DNA of 64,000 nucleotides. Source: Simmondsia chinensis. Its lineage: Eukaryota > Streptophyta > Magnoliopsida > Caryophyllales > Simmondsiaceae. Positions 1-9,306 of the stretch are shown in pieces. Under the pieces are notes generated by a model. It worked only from the letters and a program-made list of their open reading frames with translations, had not been told where the DNA came from and made no database searches. The stretch covers positions 17,421,387 through 17,485,386 of the forward strand of contig JAGTTD010000014.1 in NCBI GenBank assembly GCA_018398585.1, given 5' to 3'. The first letter of the stretch is position 1; the number at the start of each line of letters is the position of its first letter. Made by a program: the position numbers and the translations under genes.

Positions 1-493
1 GCAATACAAATTTTGGATAAAATCCAAGATGAAAGATTGGCAGCTGCACTCTTATTGGATTGCATTGTGTTTGGTCACCATGATTAAGAAACTGGGCTCT
101 ACCTGCTGCTTTGGAACATGTTTACAAGCAGAACTTAAAGCTTGGTTCTCTTGGTTTGAGTTTGGAAGGCCTCCCTAGAAGTTAAAGAACTCCATATGCA
201 TTCTCGTGGGTTTCATGACATTCAGGTTTTGTGGTGCCGCATTTTACAACCTGAATTACAGAGTTGCTGCTACGTGTTGGGACTTTCAGCAGCAAGACTG
301 GGTTGTGAGCTGTATTAACTGGATTATGAGGTGTCGTGGAAGTGTTGTTGATGTTTGGTTTGATCGGTGTAGACCTCTTGAAGAGTATTTTGTACTCAAA
401 CGCAAGCATTGCATCTTGATAAACAACATCCATTGTGCTCTGCTGATAATTCTGATTGTAGTGCTCTGTGGTCCTGCCAGCTGCAGAATTTAG
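1..493 (+). pseudogene. C-terminal fragment of family A protein of unknown function
   Basis: The translation matches the C-terminal region of the frames at 27153-29849 and 43339-46192. Shared features are an IRSKMK-like motif near the left edge, WFSWFEFGRPP, a Cys/Trp-rich stretch with VVDVWFDRCRPLEEY, and a terminal GPASCRI that parallels GPPSCGI in copy A2. A stop codon interrupts the frame after the GRPP motif (near 176) and the last 96 codons (206-493) are open. I do not recognise a domain; the function is unknown. Conservation across four copies supports a real protein-coding past. Confidence 0.7.
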
Positions 494-598
494 CAAAACT
501 TCATCACTTCGGTCATATTTTCATATGCAATTAGAGTTCTTCATTATAACAACTCTCTTCTATTCTTGAGGACAAGAATGTTTTCAAGGGGAAGGGAA

Positions 599-1189
599 TG
601 TTATGATTCGAGAGTTCAAGGATTCGAGCTGTGTTGGTTTAGTTGCTGTGAGCTGCTGATGTGTTCAGTTAAGTTGCTACTGCTGGTGTGTTTCGGCTAC
701 TTTGGCTGCTGCTGCGCTGTTGTTGCTGATTCTATTATTGATATGCTGAGCATTATTCTGTTATTGTTGTTAGGGGTTGTTTTTGGCTTTCATTCTGCAT
801 TATATTGGTTGTAATAAATAATATCCTGCATTGTAATCCTGCAGTAAGTGGTTCGGTAGTAGCAGGAGCTGGGTTAAGTTGGTCTTGGAGCCAAATTACC
901 TTAGGAGTTAGTTAGTTGTGGGTTGAGTTGGTTAGTTCCTTGGTCCAAATACATTGTATCTTTAGATATTTTTAGAGTTAGTCATCCTAAAAGCAAGTAG
1001 TATAAATAGATGGCTCTAGCTTGTAATCTCACAACTTTGATAAATGAATTGATATGTTTTGATATTTCTCTCTACTTCTCATCTCCTTTCCCTTCTTATC
1101 TCATCTAAATTCTATATTCTCTTCTCATCTCATACTCTCTCTATCCCAACCAAGGTTAAGGCTCAAGAGAAATCTTTGAAACCTTAACA
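599..1189 (+). repeat. 3' LTR of A1 (591 bp)
   Basis: It starts TGTTATGATTCG and ends CCTTAACA, the expected TG...CA termini, directly after a polypurine tract. It contains a TATAAATA box at 1001-1008 and, downstream, the pyrimidine-rich CTCATCT repeats seen in most LTRs of this window. It is homologous to the A2 LTRs at 26521 and 30784. Confidence 0.9.
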
Positions 1190-1229
1190 GAAGACTAGAA
1201 GATGGTAAGCAAGCTTATTGTGGAGCCAT

Positions 1230-2713
1230 TTCAGTTGTTCTCCCTTCTTGGTTAGTAGAGGTTTACATGTCCTGTGAAGATGATGCTTTTGCCCAAGTGT
1301 GTATCACTGCTTATAACATCAGTAAAGACTGTAAGAGCACTTCTGATGCAGATATTTCAGTAAGTAAGGGAGTAATTCGATTGAAGGGCATGTTGTATAT
1401 TGGTTCTTCAACAGTTTTGAGGGATCAGATCATAAGTGCTTCTCATGACATAGCTTGGGGTGGACATTCAGGTGTAGAAGGCACATATCAGAGAATTAAA
1501 GCATACTTCAGTTGGCCTGGTCTGAAAAAAGCTGTAATTGAGTTTGTGGGCTCTTGTGATGCATGCCAACAAACAAAGCTCGGTGATCACAGGTACCTTG
1601 GTCTCTCGTAGCCTCTCCCTATTCCTGATGGAGCTTGAGTGAATATAAGTATGGATTTCATTGAAGGCTTGCCTAAATCTAAAGGCAAGGAAGTGATATG
1701 GGTTGTGCATGATCGTTTCACAAAGTTTAGCCATTTCATTGCTTTAATCTGGCCTGTCATAGCTAAAAAATTAGCCAGATGCTTCTTGGAAAACATATAT
1801 AAGTTATATGGATTGCCTGAATCCATGGTATCTGATCGTGATAGAATCTTCACAAGTCATTTTTGGAGGGAATTGTTCAAGCTTATGGGAACTACTTTGG
1901 CTCTTAGCTCTTCATACCATACTCAGTCTAATGGATAAACAGGAAGAGTCAATCAATGCATTGAACAATACCTTAGGAGCATGGTTTTCACTCATCCTAA
2001 AGAGTGGAACAAATGGTTATCTTTAGCTGAGTATTGGTACAATACCCATGCTCATGCTTCTCTTGGCACTACTCCTTTCAAGGCTTTATATGGCTATGAT
2101 CCTCCCACTCCTTTCTCGTTGCAAAATATGACTTCATATGTGTTGGAAGTCTCTAATCTGATGCAACAGAGGAAGCAATTACAGCATATGCTCAAGGATA
2201 ATCTGCAGCAAGCTCAAGCAAGTATGAAAATGTATATGGACAAGAAGCATGTGGACAAGAATTACGAAGTCTTGATATGGTTTACCTCAAATTACAACCT
2301 TATAGACAGTCTACCGTGGCTGTCAGGAGCAATGTCAAGCTAAGTGCTCGATTCTTTGGTCCATACCAGATTCTTGAGAAGATTGGCAAAGCGGCTTATA
2401 GGCTTGAGCTACCTCCTAATGCATACATTCATCCTGTTTTTCATGTTTCATTGCTTAAGAAATAGGTAAATAAAGGATGTAAGTGCTCAAGATCACCTCC
2501 AGAAGTTAGATCCAATGGAGCTTTACTGTTGCAACCAGTTGTTGTTCGTGGTTCCAGAGAGATCAAGGTTGGCAACAGAAAGATTAAAGAAGTGCCAGTT
2601 TAGTGGCAGAATTTGGACAAAGAGTTTGTTACTTGGGAAGAATTGGCCTTCACGAAGAGCCAATTCCCAAATTTCTCTTCTCGAGGTCAAGAAGCTTCTT
2701 AAGTGGAGGGGAT
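1230..2713 (+). pseudogene. Integrase and chromodomain-like tail of element C
   Basis: Integrase would insert the element's cDNA into chromosomes. The zinc-binding HHCC region is visible (SHDIAWGGHSG ... CDACQQTK, about 1440-1580). The DDE core follows, with the first Asp in ISMDFIEGLP, the second in VSDRDRIFTS, then the TQSNG region where the Glu would lie. The tail contains [21 protein letters not shown] and a degenerate chromodomain-like FVTWEELAFTKSQFPNF. The gene is dead: stop codons lie at 1609, 1636, 1936 and 2463, and there is a frameshift near 2270. Element D shows the same order with different lesions. Confidence 0.88.
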
Positions 2714-3081
2714 TGTTATGATTTTTCCAGTTTTGAGTCTTGTAATCCATGTATTGAATTGATTGGAGTCTTGTATTGCTTTGGTAGGTTGGTAGTTCAA
2801 TTGTTGGTTGTTCTTTTTGGCGCCAAAGTCGGTTTCTAGCTGATATGTTTCTAGATTGGCAGTTTAGGCTTGGTTAGAGATATTTTTGATTCTTTGTATC
2901 GAGATTCTCCTATAAGAGGATCAATCCTTGTAAGTCTTGATTCATTCAATGAAAATTACTTGATTCTTGAGCAAATTTTCTCTCTCTTCTCATCTCTTCT
3001 GTAACCCTCATCTAATCTCATTTCTCTTTTTACCTAAACTCCCCACAAGTTAACTTCAATTCCTCAAATTGAAGCTTAACA
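2714..3081 (+). repeat. 3' LTR of element C (368 bp)
   Basis: It begins TGTTATGATTTTTCC and ends GAAGCTTAACA, preceded by a purine-rich tract. It contains a TATAAGAGG-like box near 2911 and pyrimidine-rich CTCATCT repeats before the 3' end. The 5' LTR is not in the window, so identity and age cannot be measured. Confidence 0.85.
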
Positions 3082-3379
3082 AGCTCTTAATCACTGCTAA
3101 ATATAAGAAATTTTAGAGACATTTTTTTAAGTTGTCCAGCCATTCAAAACCACATATATATCGAAAAGAAATAATAGTTCAAATTCCATTTACACTTAAG
3201 ATGTATCGTTATTTAAATATTTGTATAAAAATTCTCTCATTGATATACTTTTTTTCATGCACGTAATAACAGAAAAATAATTTTAAACGGTAAATCCAAA
3301 TTTGTGACTAATGAGAGTTCAATAAATAATTTTAAAATTATTTGCAAAATTTTATATTTAGTTTCCTACTATAATATAT

Positions 3380-3970
3380 AATATATTACACATTTTTTAT
3401 ATAAGTAAAAATATTACAAATAAATTTGAACAAGAATTTATACATAAATATATAACTTACATAATCTAAGTTATAGAGCAAAACAGTTTAGAAAGAAAAT
3501 TTTAAATCATTTACGTACAAACTAAAAATTTTTGGGAGCAGTTATGAGTAATTTGTCTATACTTAAACAAAAACTAGTGAGACCATACATATATCAAAAT
3601 TATTTAATTTTATTTTTATACTAACGTAAACAATATATATTATTCAATAGTATATATAAAATAAGCTCAACAAGTAATATATTAAACATTTTTCATACAA
3701 GTAAAAATATTACAAATAAATTTGAACAAGAATTTATACATAAATATATAACTTATGTAATCTAAGTTACAGAGCTAAATATGCTAGAAATAAAATTTTA
3801 AATCATTTAAGTACAGACTAAAACTTTTTCAGAGTGGATATGAGTAATTTGTGTATACATAAACAAAAAGTAGTGAGACCATGACGTATAACGAAATTAT
3901 TTAATTTTATTTTTCTACTAAGTCAAAAAATATTTATTATTTAGTAGTATATACAAAATAAGCTTAGCAA
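3380..3970. repeat. Tandem dimer, ~296-bp unit
   Basis: Unit 1 (3380-3675) and unit 2 (3676 to about 3970) align end to end. Shared landmarks include TACAAATAAATTTGAACAAG, AATCATTTA, TAGTGAGACCAT and AAAATAAGCT in the same order. They differ by scattered substitutions. No third unit is evident on either side. It could be a local tandem duplication or a short remnant of a satellite. Confidence 0.85.
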
Positions 3971-4067
3971 ATTGTAAGAAGTATAATTAACTATATGTAT
4001 GGTGACAAATGTCACAAATCTTTCAAAATAAAAGTCATTTGTCCAAAAATAAATAAATAAATAAATA

Positions 4068-4147
4068 AATGTGGCCTTGATGGGATTTGAACCGCGTCCA
4101 CACGTATCAAAGTATATGTTGCTCACCACTAGGCTAAGGGCGCATAA
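4068..4147 (-). other. tRNA-like sequence (pseudo-tRNA or SINE head)
   Basis: The minus strand carries TAGCCTAGTGG, which fits the pol III A box, and GGTTCAAATCC, which fits the B box, at tRNA-like spacing. A region resembling an acceptor stem pairs at about seven of nine positions, with mismatches. Just 3' of it on the minus strand is an (ATTT)n run ending in TTTTT, a possible pol III terminator. The mismatches and poor anticodon arm argue against a working tRNA gene. A tRNA-derived SINE or a tRNA pseudogene fits better. Confidence 0.55.
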
Positions 4148-4194
4148 CTAGTCACTACATCTTGATAAAAATATTTAATAAAGTCAGGGTGGGC

Positions 4195-6908
4195 TCAACA
4201 TAGATCCGCTGCTGGCCATGACCTCATTGGCAAGACCGTCGAAGTCTATATAGATGATATTATGGTCAATCAAAATCCCAAGTGAAACACTTGAAGGACT
4301 TGAGGGATTCGTTCCTTAGGATGAGGGCCCATAACCTCAAGATGAACCCATTAAAATGTGCTTTTGGCGCATGAGCTGGAAACTTTTTTGGTTTTCTGGT
4401 GCACCAAAGGGTCATTGAGGTGGATATTAATAAGACTAAGGCCATCCAACAGGCCAAACCTCCCTCAAACAAAAGGGAGCTTCAGCGCTTCCTTGGGTAG
4501 GTTAACTTCCTAAGACATTTTATCTCAAATGTTACAGGAAAAATGAAAGTCTTCTCTCCGCTACTGAGACTCAAGTCTGAAAATGACTTCAAGTGGGATG
4601 AGCCACATCAAGCAGCATTCGAGGCCATCAAAGAATACTTGATAAGGTCGCCAGTACTTATTCTGCCAAAGTAGGGCAAGCCTTTGAAGATCTTTGTCTC
4701 TGCCTCTGAGGAATCTATTGGTTGTTTGCTTATACAAGACAATGAGCAAGGTTTTGAACAAGCTGTGTTCTACCTTAGCCGCTATTTGAATGAATGTGAA
4801 ATAAAGTATTCTCCAATTGAAAATTTTGTCTATCATTGTTTTATGCATCAACAAAATCGAGACATTATTTCTTGGCGTTTACTATATATGTGGCTGCCAA
4901 ACAGATGTCTTCAAGTACTAGGCAGACCATTTCTAAGAGGGAGACTGAATAAGTGGAGCTTAGCTCTACTTCAATTTGAGTTGGTTTTATGTCTCACAAA
5001 AGTCAGTGAAAGGACAAGCTCTAGTAAACTGTTTAGCTGAACACCCAAACATCCATACTGGCTTAAACGATGAGACAGAATAGCTTCTAGCGGTAGAACT
5101 GGTTCCCTAGAAACCTTTTTTTATTATTTATGTTTCGAGGACTAATTCAAGTGCTGGAGTTGGAATCGTGATAGAATCCCCTAATGGGATCTTCAGTAAA
5201 TTGGTTGTCAACTTGGTGGATAAATTTTCCAACAACATGGCGTAGTATGAGGCATTGATAATTGGCCTTTGAACTCTCATGGAAATGCAAGTCCTTAATG
5301 TTGTCATCAAAGAGGATTTGCAGTTGGTTATTTGCCAGGTCAAAGGGGAATTTCAATATTTGAGTGATACCTTGAATCGATACCTATTAGTAGTACAAAG
5401 CTATTGAGTAAATTCGATGGTTTGCAATTTGAACATATTGCCAGGGAATAGAATAAGGCAGCTAACGACTTGGCTTAGTTGGCATATGGGTACAAATTAC
5501 CTAGAACTTGGTGTGAAGATACCATGGTCATCAAGACTAAGGTTCTAGATCATGATATCAAGTCCATTGAGTCCTCTGCCCTCATAGGTGAAGACACACC
5601 AAGTAGACACTTGGAGTATTATGAGGCTAATCAAACTATCCTGAGTTAATGAGAAGATTGGAGGAAACCTTTGGTGGATTACTTCAAGAACACTCAAGAT
5701 TACATTAAGGATAGAAAGATGAAAATGTGAACTCACAAGTTCCATCAGGATGGTGAGTCTGGCGAGTTATATAAAAGGGATGCTAGTGGAGTGCTTCTCA
5801 AGTACCTTGACTTGGATGAAGAAATGCTAGTAATAGTAGGACCCCACGAGGTACCTGTGGATCCCATCTAGCTGGTAACAAAATGCATTGGGTCATCAGG
5901 CACTATGGCTACTACTAGCCATTAATGATGGATGATTGCATAAAGTATGCAAAAGGATGTAGAGCATGCCAAAGACATGGACATGTGCCAAGAGCCCTTG
6001 CTACTGAGATGCATGCTATTGTCAAACCATGGGCATTTAAGGGTTGGGCAATGGACATTATAAGGGAGATTAACCATTCTTCCAATAAACAACACTCTTC
6101 TATTCTGGTGGCTACTGACTACTTCACAAAGTGGGTAGAAGCTAAACCATATAGGAATATCAATCAATAAGATGTGATTGAGTTCATCAAAGAACACATC
6201 CTATGTAGATTTGGTATCCCGAAAACCATTAAAGTGGACTAGGCTAGAGTGTTTAATAGGGCTGAGGTTAAACGTTTACCAAGAGTTTTAACATAGAGGT
6301 CTTGAAGTCAACACCTCATTATGCTTAGGCTAATTGCCAAAAGAGTCAACCAATAAGATTATGAAGGCCAACATTGAAAAGATGATAGAGGATAATCCTA
6401 GGAAGTGGCATGAGTTGCTACTAGACGCCCTTTGGGCTTACAGAGCCTCTAAACGAGATGCAACTAGGACAACTCCTTTTCATTTTACGTATGGCCATGA
6501 TGTTGTGCTCCCGATGGAGGTAACAATTTAGTCTATTAGGCTAGCTCTTCAAGGGAAGTTTTCTGAACTTGAATATAAGCAATCCATGATGGATGAGCTT
6601 ACTAACTTAGACCAAGTAAGGCTTGATGCCCTTTATAAGTTAGAAACTTAAAATAAGTGGGTTTCCAAAGCCTACAACAAAAAGGACAAACCCAGGTCTT
6701 TTGACTTAGGGGATCTCGTTTGGAAAGTGGTTTTACCCATTAGTCAGAAGGAGCGAGTCTTTGGGAAATGGTCCCCAAACTGGGAGGGTCTATTCATAGT
6801 CATAGAGGTATTTGAAGGTAATGCCTATCTGCTCTAAGGCCTGGATGGAAGGACTCACCCAAGGGCTATCAGTGGTAGGTTCTTAAAGAAATACATGCCA
6901 TCAATCTA
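4195..6908 (+). pseudogene. pol remnant of B1: RT, RNase H, second RNase H, integrase
   Basis: In order: the RT active-site block with YIDDIM near 4245-4265; RNase H (about 4670-5040, ASEESIGCLLIQDNEQGFE and FYLSRYLNECEIKYSPIE); a second, archaeal-type RNase H (about 5110-5480, NSSAGVGIVIESPNG and QLVICQVKGE); and integrase (about 5880-6530) with CRACQRHGHVPR, the DYFTKWVEAKPY core block and FTYGHDVVLPMEVTI. The paired RNase H domains are typical of the Tat lineage. Many stops and frameshifts show it is long dead. The end of the protein (GRFLKKYMPSI, stop at about 6907) is intact here, unlike in B2. Confidence 0.82.
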
Positions 6909-7056
6909 GGATTCTAACAAAGAAGTCCTTGAGCATAGATTCTCGGAGCTATGGGCTCAGTTTCAATATCAGTTCCTAGAGGCTCAACCCTATGATCCTT
7001 AAATTAAGAGAAAAAGAAAAGAAAAGAACTACCAATCTGAGAGACGTATTAAACAA

Positions 7057-7319
7057 TGTGGCAGCTAGCTTAGGCATTAGTAGGATTAGATTGTCTTGAT
7101 TCAAGGCATTAGCTCATATCTAGCAAGTAGTATATAAATGTAATCTCAAGATTGTAATCTCATAACTTTGATGAATGAAATTGATATCTTTGATATCCAC
7201 TCTACTCTCTCACCTAACTTTCCCTTCTATCTCATCTAAACTCTCTTTTCTTATCTCATCTTAATCTCAAATCTATCTCAACCTAGGTTGTGATCCAAGA
7301 GTAATCTTGAATCATAACA
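7057..7319 (+). repeat. 5' LTR of A4, 5'-truncated
   Basis: It matches 12258-12511 of the 3' LTR, starting at TGTGGCAGCTAGC and ending GAATCATAACA. The first ~124 bp of the LTR are absent and the 3' flank of B1 pol is joined directly. A TATATAAATG box lies near 7131, and CTCATCT pyrimidine repeats lie at about 7200-7265. Confidence 0.88.
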
Positions 7320-7321
7320 TT

Positions 7322-7333
7322 TGGTATCAAAGC
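7322..7333 (+). promoter_or_regulatory. Primer binding site of A4
   Basis: TGGTATCAAAGC lies two bases after the LTR end. It is complementary to the 3' end of plant initiator tRNA-Met (TGGTATCAGAGC) with one change. A3 has the same variant. Confidence 0.9.
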
Positions 7334-8610
7334 CTTGGTTTGCTTCCGAATCAAGCTCTAAATCAAGAAAAATTACAAAATCCGATTGATTGTGTTGCAT
7401 AAAGGCTTTGGATGCTTGCAATTGGTTTAGTTGAATCAATTTCAACTAAATTGATTTGTTTTGTGTCAAGCTTTGGTCACTGTTGCGATCAATCATCAAC
7501 AAAACAATTTTGGTGCTGATTTAGTTCAGTTTTATGTGATTAAGAATTCAATTCTGAATTCTGACTTGAAGAGCTTGGTGTACTATAATTTGCATTCACA
7601 TCCTGCGCATTGCCTGGGATTAGCTTCAGACAAGTTGAATTTCATTGAGAAACATTGAAACGAGGTTCTGTGATTGATTTCTGTTGATTACAATCAACAT
7701 AGCAGTGGTTACAGTGAGATAATTCCAGTGAATTGATCAAGCTAGCTGTTGAAGCAAGTTGTGATGGTTGTATTGTTGGATTGTGTGTTCTTGATCAGAA
7801 TTCATCCAATCTGCTGGGGAAAAAAAAAAAGCTGAAGTGAGTTGCAGGATCAATCTTATTCTTGATTGAAATAAGAGGAATCAACTTAGCAAAGCTTGCA
7901 ATTCATGTAAGTGACGTGAAGGTAACAGATTCTGAATTTCTAAGTCATATTTGATCAGAATCCATTTCTTGTTGCTAAATTTTGGAGAAATTGTGGTGTT
8001 AAGCATGGAAGTGTATAAGAACTTAGCTGATTCTACTTGCTTGAAGTGGAATTGACAAAAACTCAGAAAAATAGCAGAAATCTGACAATTAATTTGAGGA
8101 TTGTGGTTAGAAGTGTGTTAAAGTCAGTAATGGTAGCTAAGTTCAAGTTAATTCAGATTCATAGCCTGAATTACTCAAGTATTCACTGTGGTTAGTGTTT
8201 GGTTCGAGTTCTCTTCGATTTGCGAGTTCGACAAATAGGGTTTGAGCTCTGTTGCAATTATTGAGCAGAAATCAAGTGGCGGTTAGTTCGTATTAAGGAG
8301 TAGGTTGCAGTAAGCAATCAGTTGTTGTGGTGTTCGAATCAAATCCCGTGCTTTTGTGAGTTCGAACTGGAATTTGCACAGCTATAGATCGTTTAACATT
8401 TCAGTGCTTGGAAGCGGTGATACATCAGACTAGCAGTTTACAAGTGACATTGATGTGTTGGTGTTGAAGAGTTGATTCCTTGCTGCAAAGAATCCTTGAC
8501 TGCGACTGTTCATTGCTCTTTTCAGTAAGCAAGGTTAGGGTTTGTACTCTGCCACACTCCTTGAACCGAAAGAATTAGAGCTTGAGCAAGATTATTTGAA
8601 CAAATCTATA
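7334..8610 (+). other. Untranslated leader of A4
   Basis: About 1.3 kb between the primer site and the first good ATG. It is AT-rich with only short open frames. The corresponding regions of A2 (29850-30769) and A3 (46193-47270) are also long and lack coding frames, so a long leader is a family trait. Short repeated phrases resembling TTGATCAGAATT are scattered in it. Confidence 0.6.
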
Positions 8611-9306
8611 ATGGAAGAATTCAGTAAGTGGCTCGATCGCAAATTTGAAGAGCTCGAACGCAAATTTGAAGAGATGAGGATAAGTCTAACCAAGGCTGAC
8701 ATTGAAAGAAAGAGCTTCAATGAATATATGCTCATGGTTAAGATTCGCAATGTTCTTTATTTGATCAACAAAGATATTCTTCACCAAGTTTTTGATCCCT
8801 GTGGATGTGTTGAAAGAATTGTAGTTGTTTCAACATCTGCCTTAGAGTTTGTAGTTCGAGTGACATTCTCTACGAGAGCACAAGCTACTTATGCCATCGA
8901 GCTAAGACAAGGAAGAAACATATTTGCTCGCTATTGTGGTTTGGATATTCAATTCCTCATTCCTTATGTGGAAATTGGAAAAACCGGTGAAGTTCCTTAT
9001 GCAAGTGAGTCCTTAGATGGTGTTGTGTATCCTGAGCTTAATGTTGAAGAGTATGCTATGAAAGACGAAGACCCGAATTTGCTGCACATGTCGCACTCAG
9101 AAAAGATAGAAATGGAATCTGGTGTTGTTGATGCTGACTTAGAGCTTGAAAGTGTTGAAGTAGAAGATCACAAGTCCGGAGAAGTAGTGAATGACTCAGT
9201 GTTATACATTGTTAAGTTTGCTACAGCAGGATTGTCTTCAAATCAGGATGAAATGGAACCTGTAGTACTGAAGAGTGTTCCAGTGCAGCTTACTCAAGTG
9301 CTGTGA
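8611..9306 (+). CDS. Coiled-coil plus PTB-like RRM protein in element A4
   Basis: A 231-residue open frame from ATG 8611 to TGA 9304-9306. Residues 1-38 are charged and likely helical (KFEELERKFEEMR). Residues ~40-116 form an RRM that strongly resembles an RRM of plant polypyrimidine-tract-binding proteins: NVLYLINKDILHQVF, GCVERIV, a VRVTF strand, and QGRNIFARYCGLDIQF. Such domains bind pyrimidine-rich RNA in splicing and RNA localisation. The rest is acidic and low in recognisable features. The same frame continues, after stops, into the family A shared region. The likeliest origin is capture of a host PTB gene segment. Whether the protein is made is unknown. A TTG-initiated extension to 8542 is possible but not needed. 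Confidence 0.72.
   Translation: MEEFSKWLDRKFEELERKFEEMRISLTKADIERKSFNEYMLMVKIRNVLYLINKDILHQVFDPCGCVERIVVVSTSALEFVVRVTFSTRAQATYAIELRQGRNIFARYCGLDIQFLIPYVEIGKTGEVPYASESLDGVVYPELNVEEYAMKDEDPNLLHMSHSEKIEMESGVVDADLELESVEVEDHKSGEVVNDSVLYIVKFATAGLSSNQDEMEPVVLKSVPVQLTQVL

Larger units (their letters stand above)
1..1189 (+). mobile_element. Family A LTR retrotransposon A1, 3' part only
   Basis: This is the 3' end of a non-autonomous LTR element; its 5' end lies left of the window. It holds the C-terminal part of the family A open frame, a short 3' UTR, a polypurine tract (AAGGGGAAGGGAA, 586-598) and a complete 3' LTR. It sits inside the integrase gene of element C, which resumes at 1190. The five bases after the LTR, GAAGA, would be the target-site duplication, but the partner copy is outside the window. 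Confidence 0.85.
1190..3081 (+). mobile_element. Ty3/gypsy chromovirus-like element C, 3' half
   Basis: The integrase, chromodomain-like tail, polypurine tract (AAGTGGAGGGGA, 2701-2712) and 3' LTR survive. The 5' LTR, gag, protease and reverse transcriptase are absent because A1 inserted at 1189/1190 and the remainder lies beyond the window. The coding part is clearly homologous to element D (24500-25820) but diverged, so it is a separate family member. Confidence 0.88.
3082..4190. other. AT-rich spacer without genes
   Basis: No coding frame of note is present. The segment is very AT-rich, with long runs of A, T and TA. It holds a two-unit tandem repeat (3380-3970), an (AAAT)n tract (about 4048-4070) and a tRNA-like sequence on the minus strand (4068-4147). 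I see no LTR ends or element coding sequence in it. Confidence 0.7.

Noticed and set aside
4068..4147. Functional tRNA gene
   Set aside because: A and B boxes are present, but the acceptor stem has mismatches and no convincing anticodon loop is seen.
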